This document shows positions 1 to 12,277 of a stretch of DNA of 64,000 nt, in pieces. Location of the stretch: assembly GCA_004298465.1 (NCBI GenBank), contig SCRT01000019.1, forward strand, positions 1-64,000, given 5' to 3'. The position numbers and the translations under genes are program-made. The stretch's first letter is position 1, and every line of letters starts with the position of its first letter. The DNA is from Nevskiaceae bacterium (GTDB taxonomy: Bacteria; Pseudomonadota; Gammaproteobacteria; Nevskiales; Nevskiaceae). The notes beneath the pieces were generated by a model. The model had not been told where the DNA came from. It saw only the letters and a program-made list of their open reading frames with translations, and did not search any database.

Positions 1-823
1 CGGCGTCGATGTAGCCGCTGCGGTAGGCGATCTCCTCCGGGCAGGCGATCTGCTGGCCCTGGCGTTCCTGGATCACGCGCACGTAGTTGGCGGCGTCGAG
101 CAGGGAGGCGTGCGTGCCGGTGTCGAGCCAGGCGTAGCCGCGGCCCAGGGGCTCGACGAACAGGTCGCCGCGCTGCAGGTAGGCGCGGTTGACGTCGGTA
201 ATCTCCAGCTCGCCGCGCGCCGAGGGCTGCACCTGCCGGGCGATGTCCACCACGTCGCGGTCGTAGAAGTACAGGCCGGTGACGGCGTGGCGGGATTGGG
301 GCCGGGTCGGCTTTTCCTCGATGTCCGTGGCGCGCCCGTCGGCAGCGAAGGAGACGACGCCGTAACGCTCGGGGTCGCGCACCGCATAGCTGAACACGGT
401 GGCGCCTTGCGTCCGGGTATCCGCGGCCTGCAGCAGCGCCGGCAGGCCGTGGCCAAAGAACAGGTTGTCGCCCAGCACCAGGCAGCTCGGGGCCCCGGCC
501 AGGAACGCCGCGCCGATCAGGAACGCCTGGGCCAGCCCGTCCGGCTGCGGTTGCTCGGCGTAGGACAGGCTCAGGCCCCACTGGTGGCCGTCCCCCAGCA
601 ACTGCTGGAAACCCGGCAGGTCCCGCGGCGTGGAGATGACCAGGATGTCGCGGATACCCGCCAGCATCAGCACCGACAGCGGGTAGTACACCATCGGCTT
701 GTCGTACACCGGCATCAGCTGCTTGCTGACCGAGCGCGTCAGCGGGTACAGACGCGTGCCACTGCCGCCGGCGAGAATGATGCCCTTGCGGGCTGCGTGA
801 GTTTTTAATGTTGAATTTTTAAT
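1..823 (-). CDS. rmlA: Glucose-1-phosphate thymidylyltransferase RmlA (3' end cut by window)
   Basis: Makes dTDP-glucose from glucose-1-phosphate and dTTP, the first step to dTDP-L-rhamnose for O-antigen or exopolysaccharide. Translating the minus strand from about position 787 gives the family's N-terminal nucleotide-binding loop ([15 protein letters not shown]), then [12 protein letters not shown], the LVLGDN motif and [12 protein letters not shown], all near-identical to enterobacterial RmlA. The C-terminal part lies beyond position 1. The frame is open back to a TGA at 842-844 but holds no ATG, GTG or TTG. The only near-start is an ATT at 821-823, used here as a nominal start. Homologues begin only a few residues before KGIILAGG, so the product is nearly complete at its N-terminus; the missing start is the oddity. 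The neighbouring glycosyltransferase genes fit surface-glycan synthesis. Confidence 0.92.
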   Translation of the reverse strand, partial: MKNSTLKTHAARKGIILAGGSGTRLYPLTRSVSKQLMPVYDKPMVYYPLSVLMLAGIRDILVISTPRDLPGFQQLLGDGHQWGLSLSYAEQPQPDGLAQAFLIGAAFLAGAPSCLVLGDNLFFGHGLPALLQAADTRTQGATVFSYAVRDPERYGVVSFAADGRATDIEEKPTRPQSRHAVTGLYFYDRDVVDIARQVQPSARGELEITDVNRAYLQRGDLFVEPLGRGYAWLDTGTHASLLDAANYVRVIQERQGQQIACPEEIAYRSGYIDA

Positions 824-829
824 ATTGAA
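802..829. repeat. 14-bp AT-rich tandem repeat at the 5' end of rmlA
   Basis: Positions 802-815 and 816-829 are two adjacent 14-bp units, each TTTTTAAT followed by G or A and then TTGAA, differing at one base. They sit where the rmlA start codon and ribosome site should be and are far more AT-rich than the gene. The unit length is not a multiple of three, so a change in copy number would shift the frame of anything translated through it. Confidence 0.8.
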
Positions 830-876
830 TGATTCCTTGAATCAGGGTTCTTTGCCGGGACTCAGCGGTATGGTTC

Positions 877-1749
877 CTATGACAACTGAAACCATGTAGT
901 GACACGCAATGTTTTTCGCCGGGACCATTTTTCGATGACGACCCACATCATCAGTTTCATCAATTTGCGGGGATTCTTCCAGCATGATGTCAGATACAGT
1001 TTTGGATGGCGGCCGCGGATGCGCCATTTCAAATGGTTGAATTCCCGCTCATTGAGTGAATTTCTGCTTGTTCCATGCTTGCGATAGCGTAATAGCGGCT
1101 CGCGGATGAAGGTTCCGGCATAGCCGTTGGCCAGCATACGAACCCACAATTCGTAATCTTCGAGGGCATGCCGCCAGGTCATGTCGTAACCCCCGACGCG
1201 GATGAAAACCGTCTTGCGCATCAATGCCGAAGCGTGGATGTAATTACCTTCCAGCAATGCGCGGGGTTCGAATGACCGCGAAGCATAGAGCGCATTTTCC
1301 GCACCAAAAATCTGCATTTGCGTGTAGGCATAAGCGACATTTGCGGATGCAGACTGAAGCGCTGATAAACAACGTGATACATAAGTCACGGTGAGGATAT
1401 CGTCGGCGTCAAGGAACAGGAGATAGTCGCCAGAGGCGAGGGCTGCCCCGTTGTTTCGGGCAGCGGCAAGGCCCTGATTTGTCTGTTCGACGAGCTGGAC
1501 GGGGTAACGTCGGATGATCTGCAGGCTGTTGTCCGTGGACCCGTCATCAACGACGATCACTTCGACATCTCCATGGGTCTGGTCGAGCGCTGAACGGATG
1601 GCTTGCTCGACGTATCGACCGTAGTTGTAGTTGGTGATAACGATGGAGACGCGCAGAGCCTCTGTTGCGCACGGGAGGTTCCTGCTGGATTCCGGTTGAT
1701 CGGGGTACGCCGGATTGGCGCACCCAATTTCAGGATTCACTGAATGCAC
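877..1749 (-). CDS. Family 2 glycosyltransferase
   Basis: A 290-residue GT-A fold glycosyltransferase that transfers a sugar from a nucleotide-sugar donor during surface polysaccharide assembly. It shows the GT2 start motif (SIVITNYNYGRYVEQAI, about residues 35-51), the VVDDGSTD motif near residue 67, the metal/donor-binding DADD at 114-117, and an acceptor-side ED followed by ELW near residue 195. About 34 residues precede the GT2 domain, so the true start may be downstream. As written, its start overlaps the end of the next glycosyltransferase gene by 20 bp on the same strand, suggesting translational coupling. Donor and acceptor cannot be deduced. GC is lower than in the housekeeping genes nearby, as is usual for O-antigen loci. 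Confidence 0.85.
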   Translation of the reverse strand: MHSVNPEIGCANPAYPDQPESSRNLPCATEALRVSIVITNYNYGRYVEQAIRSALDQTHGDVEVIVVDDGSTDNSLQIIRRYPVQLVEQTNQGLAAARNNGAALASGDYLLFLDADDILTVTYVSRCLSALQSASANVAYAYTQMQIFGAENALYASRSFEPRALLEGNYIHASALMRKTVFIRVGGYDMTWRHALEDYELWVRMLANGYAGTFIREPLLRYRKHGTSRNSLNEREFNHLKWRIRGRHPKLYLTSCWKNPRKLMKLMMWVVIEKWSRRKTLRVTTWFQLS

Positions 1750-2722
1750 GGCGGTGAGCTACGGCATATTGGCGCGGTTGAATGAGGCGCCGGATCGGCA
1801 GACCCCAGACATATTTGGAGGTGCGGTGGAAATGCGGAGGTTGCTGGTCGGGAAAGGTCGCGAACAGGCGTGCCCGGTGACGGGCGAGGAACAGTGGCAG
1901 CTGGATGCAGGCGGGACGATGCATCCATTGCCGCAACAGCTCCGAGAGGTGCATGAAGAATGCACGGTTTGGCTCGCTTGCGTGCAGAGCGCAGTAGTCG
2001 ACACGCGCAAGGACTTCAAGAATGGAGACGAGTTTGTGCCCTGGTGGATCTGGAATCTTGTTATGCAGACCGACGGCGCCGGCCAGCGCGCCTCCATGTT
2101 GCCGATAGCCGACCAGAGCTTCGTCACAATACTGGAGAGTTCCCCGGCACGCAGCAACGCAGGACAGCCATTGGTCGTGTGACATGCCGGTGGGAAGCGG
2201 TAACGCATCGTTCAGCAGCTCGCGACGGAACAACATTGCGTGGCCGTAGACACAGGTGCCGAAGACGAGAGCAGCTGGGTCACGGACAGGGGCAAGTACA
2301 CGAAGGTCGGAAATATGGCGGTGCAAGCTGTTTCCGTCTGCGTCGATGAGTTCCGAGTCGCAATACACCATCGGCGCGTCGCCGATGGCTTTCTGCAGGG
2401 AACTGAGCTTGTGGGGTGACCACACGTCATCCTGATCACAGGGGGCGATGAGCGCACCGCGGCAGAGGTGTATCACGGTCTCGAAATTCTTCGAGAAGCC
2501 GAGAGTGTGCGGATTGCGATGGAGTTTCAGGCGCTGGTCACGGCGTGCATACGCTTCGAGGATCGAGAAGGAATCGTCGCTGGAAGCGTCGTCGACGGCG
2601 ACGATTTCGAACTGCGGATAGTCTTGTACCAACAAGGAATCCAGTTGTTCGCGGAGAAAGCGTGAACCGTTGTAGGTACACAATGCAATTGAAACAAGCG
2701 GTTTCATCGTTGCGTTCATCAT
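1730..2722 (-). CDS. Family 2 glycosyltransferase (rhamnosyltransferase-like)
   Basis: A 330-residue GT2 protein. The N-terminus has SIALCTYNG (about 11-19), the nucleotide-binding VDDASSDD at 43-50, and the metal-binding CDQDDVW at 95-101, a form common in bacterial rhamnosyl- and related transferases. The start at 2722 gives MMNATMKP; a GAGGGG Shine-Dalgarno-like stretch lies about 11 bases upstream, and two further ATG codons follow closely. It is the promoter-proximal member of a leftward run (this gene, the second GT2, then rmlA). rmlA supplies the dTDP-rhamnose precursor, so a rhamnosyltransferase role is plausible but inferred from context. Confidence 0.85.
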   Translation of the reverse strand: MMNATMKPLVSIALCTYNGSRFLREQLDSLLVQDYPQFEIVAVDDASSDDSFSILEAYARRDQRLKLHRNPHTLGFSKNFETVIHLCRGALIAPCDQDDVWSPHKLSSLQKAIGDAPMVYCDSELIDADGNSLHRHISDLRVLAPVRDPAALVFGTCVYGHAMLFRRELLNDALPLPTGMSHDQWLSCVAACRGTLQYCDEALVGYRQHGGALAGAVGLHNKIPDPPGHKLVSILEVLARVDYCALHASEPNRAFFMHLSELLRQWMHRPACIQLPLFLARHRARLFATFPDQQPPHFHRTSKYVWGLPIRRLIQPRQYAVAHRRAFSES

Positions 2723-2827
2723 GGTGGGCAGGACCCCTCATGCTGTGCTGCTTCTCCCCGCCGCCGAAGCACGATGCCGTACATGGCCGTACCCGATTCC
2801 CTGCATTATTGCACTGAGAGTTTGCGC

Positions 2828-3823
2828 ATGTCGGCAAATGACAGCCCGTTGATGAGCATGCTCCTCATTACCTACAACCAGGAACGGTACGTGCGCGATG
2901 CCGTGCGCGGCGCGTTGGCGCAAACGTATACCCCACTGGAAATTGTCATTTCGGATGATGGTTCGGTGGACGGAACCTTCAGGGAGATTCAGCGCGAACT
3001 GGAAACCTACACAGGCCCACATCGGATCATCCTGAACCGCAATCCACGCAATCTCGGCATCAGCGGCCACCTTGGAAGCCTGTGGCCACGCGTTGCCGGC
3101 GAGCTGGTATTCGTTGCCGCAGGCGACGACATTTCCGCGCCGGAGCGCTGTGAGAAAGTCGCCCGATATTGGTTGGCGCACGGGTGTCAGCCGGACCTGA
3201 TCGCGACGGACCTCGCCACCCTGGATAGCGCGGGAAGGACCGGGGGGCGCGTCGTGGTGGAAGATCTGGACGGGTACCGCAACGTGGAAGCTTGGTTTGC
3301 CCATCAGCCGCGCGTCGTGGGCGCGGCGCACGTGTGGTCACGGCGGTTGATGCAGGCCTTCCCACCGTTGCCGGCGGGCAGCTGGGAAGATCAGCTCATG
3401 GTGTTTCGTGCCGTGCTTGCGGGTGGGGCCGCCGTCCTTCATGAACCTCTGGTGTTGTATCGTGACGGCGGACAGTCGGCAGCCCGGCGCGCGTACACGG
3501 CGGCACAAGTGGCGCAGCGGCTCCTGGCCAACAGCGCACGCGCGCGGGTCGAGATTCCGCAAATGATCCGGGACGCGGAAAGTGTCGGCGCAGGCGACAA
3601 GGTGGCGGAGCACTGCGGTGCGAAACTGGCGCGCGAGACCTTTGTCCACGCGATGTTGACGGCGCCGGATTTGCGCGAAAAACTTCGGTTACTGTTCGCC
3701 CGTTTTGCGGCGCCGGTGGCTGCCGCGGTGCGCGTCCGTGTTTTCGTATATGCGGCCTGTCCCGTGCTGCTTTCCCCGCTTTTTTTCTTCAAGCGTCGGC
3801 TGGCGCGGTGCGTGCAGGTATGA
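2828..3823 (+). CDS. Family 2 glycosyltransferase
   Basis: A 331-residue GT2 enzyme if started at the ATG at 2828 (MSANDSPL), just ahead of the conserved beta strand LLITYNQERYV. An 18-residue longer reading from 2774 lacks conserved sequence. Motifs seen: SDDGSVDGT at about 42-50, AGDD at 98-101 as the donor/metal site, and SWEDQLM in the second half, a typical catalytic-base region. A hydrophobic patch near the C-terminus may associate with the membrane. It is transcribed away from the two leftward glycosyltransferase genes and is followed 22 bp later by a GT4 gene, so 2828-4892 is probably one transcript. Sugar specificity is unknown. Confidence 0.85.
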   Translation: MSANDSPLMSMLLITYNQERYVRDAVRGALAQTYTPLEIVISDDGSVDGTFREIQRELETYTGPHRIILNRNPRNLGISGHLGSLWPRVAGELVFVAAGDDISAPERCEKVARYWLAHGCQPDLIATDLATLDSAGRTGGRVVVEDLDGYRNVEAWFAHQPRVVGAAHVWSRRLMQAFPPLPAGSWEDQLMVFRAVLAGGAAVLHEPLVLYRDGGQSAARRAYTAAQVAQRLLANSARARVEIPQMIRDAESVGAGDKVAEHCGAKLARETFVHAMLTAPDLREKLRLLFARFAAPVAAAVRVRVFVYAACPVLLSPLFFFKRRLARCVQV

Positions 3824-3845
3824 ATCGATCCCGGACAGCTCGCTG

Positions 3846-6360
<2,515 letters not shown>

Positions 6361-6421
6361 CGCGCCGCACGGCCGTTTCAGCCGGCGTTCCGGGCTGGGT
6401 CGGCTGCGCTAAGATGCGGGC

Positions 6422-6739
6422 ATGAGTGACGTTTCACGAGATTCCGGTGTCGGGCTGGCTACGCAGTCAGCCACGCCGAACCTTGCGCAGCCGCCGCTGT
6501 ACCGCGTGGTGATGCTGAACGACGACTACACGCCGATGGAGTTCGTCGTGCAGGTGCTGCAGTGCTATTTCCACCATGCGCGCGAAAAAGCCGTGCAGAT
6601 CATGCTGCAGGTGCACCAGACGGGCCGCGCCGTGGCCGGCGTGTATGCGGCGGAGATCGCGGAAACGAAAGTCGCCCAGGTGAATGCCTTCGCGCGCAAG
6701 AACCAGCACCCGTTGCTGACGGTCATGGAGCGGTCCTGA
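6422..6739 (+). CDS. clpS: ATP-dependent Clp protease adaptor ClpS
   Basis: N-recognin that delivers N-degron substrates to ClpAP in the cytoplasm. The 105 residues carry the family signature [16 protein letters not shown], the V-x-V-L-Q helix, and [11 protein letters not shown] followed by the AEIAETK segment that lines the N-degron pocket and ClpA contact. The N-terminal 25 residues are a flexible tail. It sits directly before clpA, its partner, which has its own promoter 198 bp downstream. No Shine-Dalgarno is visible; instead a TAAGAT hexamer ends about seven bases before the ATG, so the mRNA may be nearly leaderless (inference). Confidence 0.96.
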   Translation: MSDVSRDSGVGLATQSATPNLAQPPLYRVVMLNDDYTPMEFVVQVLQCYFHHAREKAVQIMLQVHQTGRAVAGVYAAEIAETKVAQVNAFARKNQHPLLTVMERS

Positions 6740-6870
6740 GCGGCGTCACCGCAGGCCGGGCGGTGGTGGGGTGGGCCCGTTTCCTTCGGGGATGCGGTGT
6801 GCGTGGCCATACCACGCTTGCCCACTTGCCGACATCTGTGTGGAATGTGGCTTGCTTGCGTTCCCGCAGC

Positions 6871-6900
6871 TTGCAAACCACACGCACTTCGTCGCATAAA
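6871..6900 (+). promoter_or_regulatory. Probable clpA promoter
   Basis: TTGCAA at 6871-6876 and CATAAA at 6895-6900 are 18 bases apart, 38 bases upstream of the clpA ATG. This lets clpA be transcribed independently of clpS. Confidence 0.5.
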
Positions 6901-6937
6901 GGGGTGCGACAATCGTTCACCCAAGCAGGAGCAGGAC

Positions 6938-9229
6938 ATGCTGAGTGAGGAACTGCAACGAGCACTGGACTCGGCCTTTCTGGCGGCGCGTGGCGAGAAC
7001 CACGAACTCTTGACCGTGGAGCACCTCCTGCTCGCACTGTTGTCCGACTCCGACGTGAGCGGCGTCCTGAGTGCCTGCGGGGTCGACCTCGAAAAGCTGG
7101 ATGCTGCGCTGCGCGCCTACATCGCCCACAACGTCCATGTCAGCCCGGATGCCGCGGGCGCCCAGGAAGTACAGCCCACCCTGTCGTTCCAGCGCGTGTT
7201 GCAGCGAGCTATCTATCACGTGCAGGCCTCCGGGAAAAAGCGTGTTTCGACGCTCAATGTCCTGGTTGCGCTGTTTTCCGAGAAGGACACGCACGCGGTT
7301 TATCTGCTGGGCCAGCAGGGCGTGACACGGCTGGATGTCATCAACTACGTTTCGCACGGCATCGCCAAGAACGGAGAAACCCCTGCGGCACCCGAAAGTG
7401 CGGCGCCCGAAAGCGAGGACAAGGACGATGTTCCCGGCAAGGCGACGGCGAAGTCGGCGCTGGATCAATACACCGTAAATCTCAACGCGCGTGCCGCGGA
7501 CGATCGCATCGACCCGCTCGTCGGGCGTGCGAACGAACTCGAACGCGTGATGCAGACGCTGTGCCGCCGGCGCAAGAACAACCCGCTGCTCGTCGGCGAG
7601 GCCGGCGTCGGCAAGACCGCCATCGCCGAAGGCCTGGCGCGCATGATCTTCGAAGGCGGCGTGCCCGACCTGCTGCGCGAAAGCACCATCTATTCGCTGG
7701 ATCTTGGCGCCCTGATTGCCGGCACCAAGTATCGCGGTGACTTCGAAAAGCGCTTCAAGGCGGTGATCGCGGAACTCGTGAACACGCCGGGCGCCATTTT
7801 GTTCATCGACGAAATCCACATGATCATCGGCGCCGGCGCAGCGAGTGGCGGCGTGATGGATGCCAGCAACCTCTTGAAGCCGATGCTGGCGTCGGGCGAA
7901 ATCCGCTGCATCGGCTCCACCACCTACAACGAGTATCGCGGGGTCTTCGAGAAGGATCGCGCACTGGCGCGGCGCTTCCAGAAGATCGATGTACCGGAAC
8001 CCTCGGAAGCGGACTCCCTGCGCATCCTCGAAGGCCTGCGTTCGCGCTTCGAGGAACACCACGCGCTGCACTACACGGCCGGCGCGCTGAAGGCTGCTGT
8101 TGAACTGTCCTCGCGCTACATCACCGACCGCAACCTGCCCGACAAGGCGATCGACGTCATCGACGAGGCGGCGGCCCGCATGCGGCTGCTGCCTGAGTCC
8201 CGGCGCCGCAAGACGGTGCAAGTGCGCGACATCGAGGAAACCGTCGCCAAGATCGCACGCATCCCGCCCAAGAGCGTGTCCTCCAACGACAAGGATCGTC
8301 TCGCGAATCTCGAACGCGACCTGAAGCTCGTGATCTTCGGCCAGGATGCCGCCATCGGCCAGCTCGCGTCGTGCATCAAGCTCGCGCGTTCCGGCCTCGG
8401 CAACCCCGACCGGCCGATCGGCAACTTCCTGTTCGCCGGGCCGACGGGCGTCGGCAAGACGGAAGTCACGCGTCAGCTCGCCAGCCAGCTCGGCATCGAA
8501 CTCCTGCGCTACGACATGAGCGAATACATGGAGCGACACACCGTGTCGCGGCTCATTGGCGCGCCTCCCGGCTACGTCGGTTTCGACCAAGGCGGGCTGC
8601 TGACGGACGCCGTGCTCAAGCACCCGCACGCTGTCGTGCTGCTGGACGAAATCGAAAAGGCGCACCCGGACGTGTTCAACCTGCTGCTGCAGGTCATGGA
8701 TCACGGCCAGCTGACGGACAACAACGGCCGGCATGTCGACTTCCGCAACGTCATCCTCGTCATGACGTCAAACGCCGGTGCCATGGAAGCGGCCCGCCGC
8801 TCCATCGGTTTTGGCGAAACATCCAATGAATCCGACCAGATGGAAGTGATCCGCAAATCCTTCACGCCGGAATTCCGCAATCGCCTCGACGCCATCGTCG
8901 CCTTCGCCCCACTGGGGCCGACAGAAATCGCACGCGTGGTCGACAAGTTCCTCATCCAGCTCGAAGAACAACTCGCGGCGAAGAACGTCACCATGGACAT
9001 CCAGCCCGAGGCACGAGCCTGGCTGGCCGAGCACGGCTACGACGCGAAGATGGGCGCGCGGCCGATGGAGCGCTGCATCCAGGAAAACGTCAAGCGCCCG
9101 CTGGCGGAGGAACTGCTGTTCGGCAAGCTGGTGAACGGCGGACACGTCAGCGTCCGGCTCGGCACCGACGACAAGCTGGCTTTCGACCTGCAGGAGCGCG
9201 AACGCAGCGTGGCACCGGAACCGGTCTAA
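6938..9229 (+). CDS. clpA: ATP-dependent Clp protease ATP-binding subunit ClpA
   Basis: AAA+ unfoldase that feeds proteins into ClpP. It is 763 residues, close to E. coli ClpA (758). The start at 6938 gives MLSEELQRALDSAF, the conserved Clp N-domain start. Two nucleotide-binding domains are intact: D1 with GEAGVGKT and the Walker B segment ILFIDEIHMI, and D2 with GPTGVGKTEV and VVLLDEIEKAHPDVFN. There is no long middle coiled coil, which separates ClpA from ClpB, and EFRNRLDAIVAF is the usual sensor-2 region. It is paired with its adaptor clpS upstream. Confidence 0.97.
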   Translation: MLSEELQRALDSAFLAARGENHELLTVEHLLLALLSDSDVSGVLSACGVDLEKLDAALRAYIAHNVHVSPDAAGAQEVQPTLSFQRVLQRAIYHVQASGKKRVSTLNVLVALFSEKDTHAVYLLGQQGVTRLDVINYVSHGIAKNGETPAAPESAAPESEDKDDVPGKATAKSALDQYTVNLNARAADDRIDPLVGRANELERVMQTLCRRRKNNPLLVGEAGVGKTAIAEGLARMIFEGGVPDLLRESTIYSLDLGALIAGTKYRGDFEKRFKAVIAELVNTPGAILFIDEIHMIIGAGAASGGVMDASNLLKPMLASGEIRCIGSTTYNEYRGVFEKDRALARRFQKIDVPEPSEADSLRILEGLRSRFEEHHALHYTAGALKAAVELSSRYITDRNLPDKAIDVIDEAAARMRLLPESRRRKTVQVRDIEETVAKIARIPPKSVSSNDKDRLANLERDLKLVIFGQDAAIGQLASCIKLARSGLGNPDRPIGNFLFAGPTGVGKTEVTRQLASQLGIELLRYDMSEYMERHTVSRLIGAPPGYVGFDQGGLLTDAVLKHPHAVVLLDEIEKAHPDVFNLLLQVMDHGQLTDNNGRHVDFRNVILVMTSNAGAMEAARRSIGFGETSNESDQMEVIRKSFTPEFRNRLDAIVAFAPLGPTEIARVVDKFLIQLEEQLAAKNVTMDIQPEARAWLAEHGYDAKMGARPMERCIQENVKRPLAEELLFGKLVNGGHVSVRLGTDDKLAFDLQERERSVAPEPV

Positions 9230-9305
9230 CACCCGGGGAGCTTGCGGCCTATATCGAATAGGCGGATGAGGTAGAGCTTTGAAGCGGCACGAGGCCGGAC
9301 GTGAG

Positions 9306-12104
9306 CTACTGGATTATCCCCGCTTGCCGGGCTCGAGCTACGGCCTCTCCGCGACTGGATACTTCGAGCTTGGCGTAGATGTTGTGAAGATGCCACTTCA
9401 CTGTAGATTCAGAAAGAAACAGTGCGTCCGCCAGGCGATGATTATTCAAGCCAGCTTGGAGCAACCGAAGCAGTTCCATCTCTCGGGCGGTCAGCATCTC
9501 TATGGCTGTGCTGTTTTCTGCTGCTGCGACGGATGCCGTCTGGTGTGCAGCTAGATGGACTTTTGCCTCCCCCCTGATTTGAGAGAGCAGCCAGTTCTGC
9601 AGGGACAGTCGTGGAAGCGTTTCTGGCGAAACATCAGATTCGGCTCGTCGCTCAGCGAGCAATTCGATGATCGGCTCCAAGGCGGGTCCAGCTGAAACGA
9701 GGGGCCAAGTGTGGAATTCTGCGGCAGCGGCGGCGAGTGCCTTGTCGAGCTCGCGTACGGCTTCTTGACGTCTCCCACAGCCCCAGTAAGCGATCGCCCG
9801 GTATGCAGTGGCCGCCATGAAAAAGCCACCACGTGTTTCAGCGTCTGGAGCTTGCTTTAATTGTGTCAGTATACGTAAGGCGCCAGAATAATTACTTTCC
9901 GCGAGACGGAAGCGGGCTTCAACCAAGCGGAGCATGTTGTATTGGCCGCTCCATAGGGGTTCACGGATCGATACTCTTGAGGGCAAATCGCGCAAATGCC
10001 ATCGATGGGATGTTTCAATTGCCCCGGGTAGATCATCGGAGTTGAGTTGCAGCAATACCTCTTCGATTCCCAAGGCTAGGCATAAACGAGGGTAGTGCTC
10101 TCGCAAAGCGTCGTCCTGTCCTTCCTGAAGCACTACCCGAGCTTCATCCAGTTTGCCGCCACCAGCAAGCAGGCGGGCTTCGCATCGTGTGGCAACCAGT
10201 TGTGGTTCAACGGGGCCGTATATTTCCTTGAACATTCTACCGACTGCAATAGATTCATTGGCGTGCTTGAAGTCGTATCGTTGAATGGCGATTTCAGTAT
10301 CGAGCAGAGCTGAAAGCCCCGCGATATAGCTTTTCTGCCCCAAAGCGAGAGCTTCGGAATCTCTTTGGACGCTGCGACAAAGGTTTTGAGCTTCACTAAG
10401 CTGGCCCAGCTCGACATCTGCAAGGCCATGTAGAAAGTCGCCCCAAGCTGATAGATATGCGGCGTTAGCCCGGTGTCCATACTGATGGGCGTCGATCGCC
10501 GCGGTGCGGCTACGGGAGAAATCGCGTTTGACGAAATGTCCATAGCCAAGGCAATTCGACAAGGTCGCGATTACGAAAGATTGATCTTTCGATACCTTGT
10601 TTCTGAGATCGCTGGCTCGTTCCAGGCAATCTTTAATTGCATCGGCACAGGCGAGCGCCGCCGCTTCAGTATTCAGCGTCAGCAACTCAAGCTGATCGCG
10701 CTCAGCCGACAATAGTTTCCAGCGTTCTTCTTTGAGCAGGCTCAGCGTGTGTTGTGTGATCGTTATCGCTTGTGCGGTGTCGCGTGAAAAGGCGAGCGAC
10801 CAAGCATGAGCGAGCATGATCTCAGGATACTGGTCATGATATTCCAATGGTAGGCGACGCAGCCAGCCTAGCATCGTGTAGTGGTCACCCTGATACATGG
10901 AAGTACGCAGCGCGTGGCGCGCGATGATCTTTGCGGCTGCATGGTGGTTACCAGACTCCAGCGTATAGCGAATGGCTTCGGTAGGCTCGCCATGGTCCTC
11001 GCACCAATCGGCTGCGCGGCGACATGTTTCTCGATAAGCTTCCGGGTCAGCACGGCGGAACTCCCTCTTGAGGAAGTCACCAAACAGGTGGTGATACCGA
11101 AACCAGATGCCTTCACGGTCGAGGGAGATCAGGAACAGATTGGCTTGTCCGAGATAGTGCAAGCAGGCTTCCGCGTTGTCCTGTTCGGTTGCTGCCCGAC
11201 ATAGCTCTGCGCACATTCGGCGCAGTGGAGAGCTGTGCAAGAGGAAACGACGCACATCCTCGGTTTGATTGCGCAGTACATTCTCTGCCAGATAGCGCAT
11301 CAGGTCGCCGTCACGGTTGGAGAAAGCACGGATCAGCTTGTCTGCGGAGCCACTGTGCTGATGGAGTGCCAGCGCAACGAGTTGCACGCCGGCAGGCCAC
11401 CCTTCTGTGGATGAAAGCAGGGCATCCAGTTCGAGCGGAGCCAGTTCCAGTCCGTGATAGAACTTGAGGAACCGTTCTGTCTGGTCTCGATTGAAATTTA
11501 ACTTGTCCGGGCCGATCTCAGCCAGTCGACCTGCGACTCGCAGGCGTACCAGTTGCAGTGGAAGAATCGCACGGCTCGCAATGACCAGATGTAGGCCGTG
11601 TGGCGAACGTACGATCAGTTTGTCCAGGAATCGCAGGATGTGCTTGTCGCTCAGATGCTGGAAATCGTCGAGAAATATGGCACGGGATGTTTCCGAAACT
11701 GTCAGACGACCAAGAAGTCGGTTGAACAGCTGGTCAAAGTCGCGGACAGGGTTGGCTTCAAGCGCGATGAGCTCGTCATGTGCGAAGCCGGGGTCGATAC
11801 GATTCTGTGCAGAAATGAAGTAGATCGCAAAGGTTGCTGGATCGTTGTCTTCGGCGTCAAGGCTGAGCCAGCAACTTGGCAAGCCGGTTGCGCCAAAGGC
11901 CGTCACCATCTGAGCCATCAGGGTTGATTTGCCTGAACCAGCAGGCGCGACGATGGCTGTCACCTGATGCCAGCCGTCTCCTGAAGACGTGACCAGCGGT
12001 TCTCGCCGTATGGATCTTGGGTCGGGAGATGGGGGCACCAATTTGGTCTCGACCAGATCGGCGGGAAGTGTCCTGCTGCCGGCATCCTTTTGCGCCCTCG
12101 ACAT
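9306..12104 (-). CDS. alkS: AlkS/MalT-type LuxR-family ATP-dependent transcriptional regulator
   Basis: A 932-residue STAND-class regulator. The N-terminal NTPase has Walker A APAGSGKST at 53-61 and a Walker B-like AIFLDDFQHL near residue 155. A long central region looks like MalT-type helical repeats, and the last 65 residues are a LuxR helix-turn-helix (LTAREMELLRLLQAG, then LADALFLSESTVKWHL). Length and layout match AlkS (about 880 residues in Pseudomonas) and MalT (about 900). It is divergent from alkB across a 173-bp gap, the standard place for an alkane-responsive activator, so control of alkB-alkG is inferred. GC and codon use are visibly lower than in clpA or the paa genes, suggesting acquisition. 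The inducer cannot be named. Confidence 0.85.
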   Translation of the reverse strand: MSRAQKDAGSRTLPADLVETKLVPPSPDPRSIRREPLVTSSGDGWHQVTAIVAPAGSGKSTLMAQMVTAFGATGLPSCWLSLDAEDNDPATFAIYFISAQNRIDPGFAHDELIALEANPVRDFDQLFNRLLGRLTVSETSRAIFLDDFQHLSDKHILRFLDKLIVRSPHGLHLVIASRAILPLQLVRLRVAGRLAEIGPDKLNFNRDQTERFLKFYHGLELAPLELDALLSSTEGWPAGVQLVALALHQHSGSADKLIRAFSNRDGDLMRYLAENVLRNQTEDVRRFLLHSSPLRRMCAELCRAATEQDNAEACLHYLGQANLFLISLDREGIWFRYHHLFGDFLKREFRRADPEAYRETCRRAADWCEDHGEPTEAIRYTLESGNHHAAAKIIARHALRTSMYQGDHYTMLGWLRRLPLEYHDQYPEIMLAHAWSLAFSRDTAQAITITQHTLSLLKEERWKLLSAERDQLELLTLNTEAAALACADAIKDCLERASDLRNKVSKDQSFVIATLSNCLGYGHFVKRDFSRSRTAAIDAHQYGHRANAAYLSAWGDFLHGLADVELGQLSEAQNLCRSVQRDSEALALGQKSYIAGLSALLDTEIAIQRYDFKHANESIAVGRMFKEIYGPVEPQLVATRCEARLLAGGGKLDEARVVLQEGQDDALREHYPRLCLALGIEEVLLQLNSDDLPGAIETSHRWHLRDLPSRVSIREPLWSGQYNMLRLVEARFRLAESNYSGALRILTQLKQAPDAETRGGFFMAATAYRAIAYWGCGRRQEAVRELDKALAAAAAEFHTWPLVSAGPALEPIIELLAERRAESDVSPETLPRLSLQNWLLSQIRGEAKVHLAAHQTASVAAAENSTAIEMLTAREMELLRLLQAGLNNHRLADALFLSESTVKWHLHNIYAKLEVSSRGEAVARARQAGIIQ

Positions 12105-12277
12105 CTTCTGCGTGTCTCCGGTCGTAGATCTGTTGGAAGTTGGTCTCGCAGGGGTGAACTTATGTTCGCTGGCGCGCCAGGAAACCGACCTTTCGATCGG
12201 GGTTTCTGTCCAAGGCCGCCTCTACCCTCGTTCTGTCGCGTTGCCAGAGGCGATCAACTCCGGAGGATCTAAAACTA

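Noticed and set aside
6917-8734. Long minus-strand frame opposite clpA
   Set aside because: Shadow of clpA; no conserved sequence.
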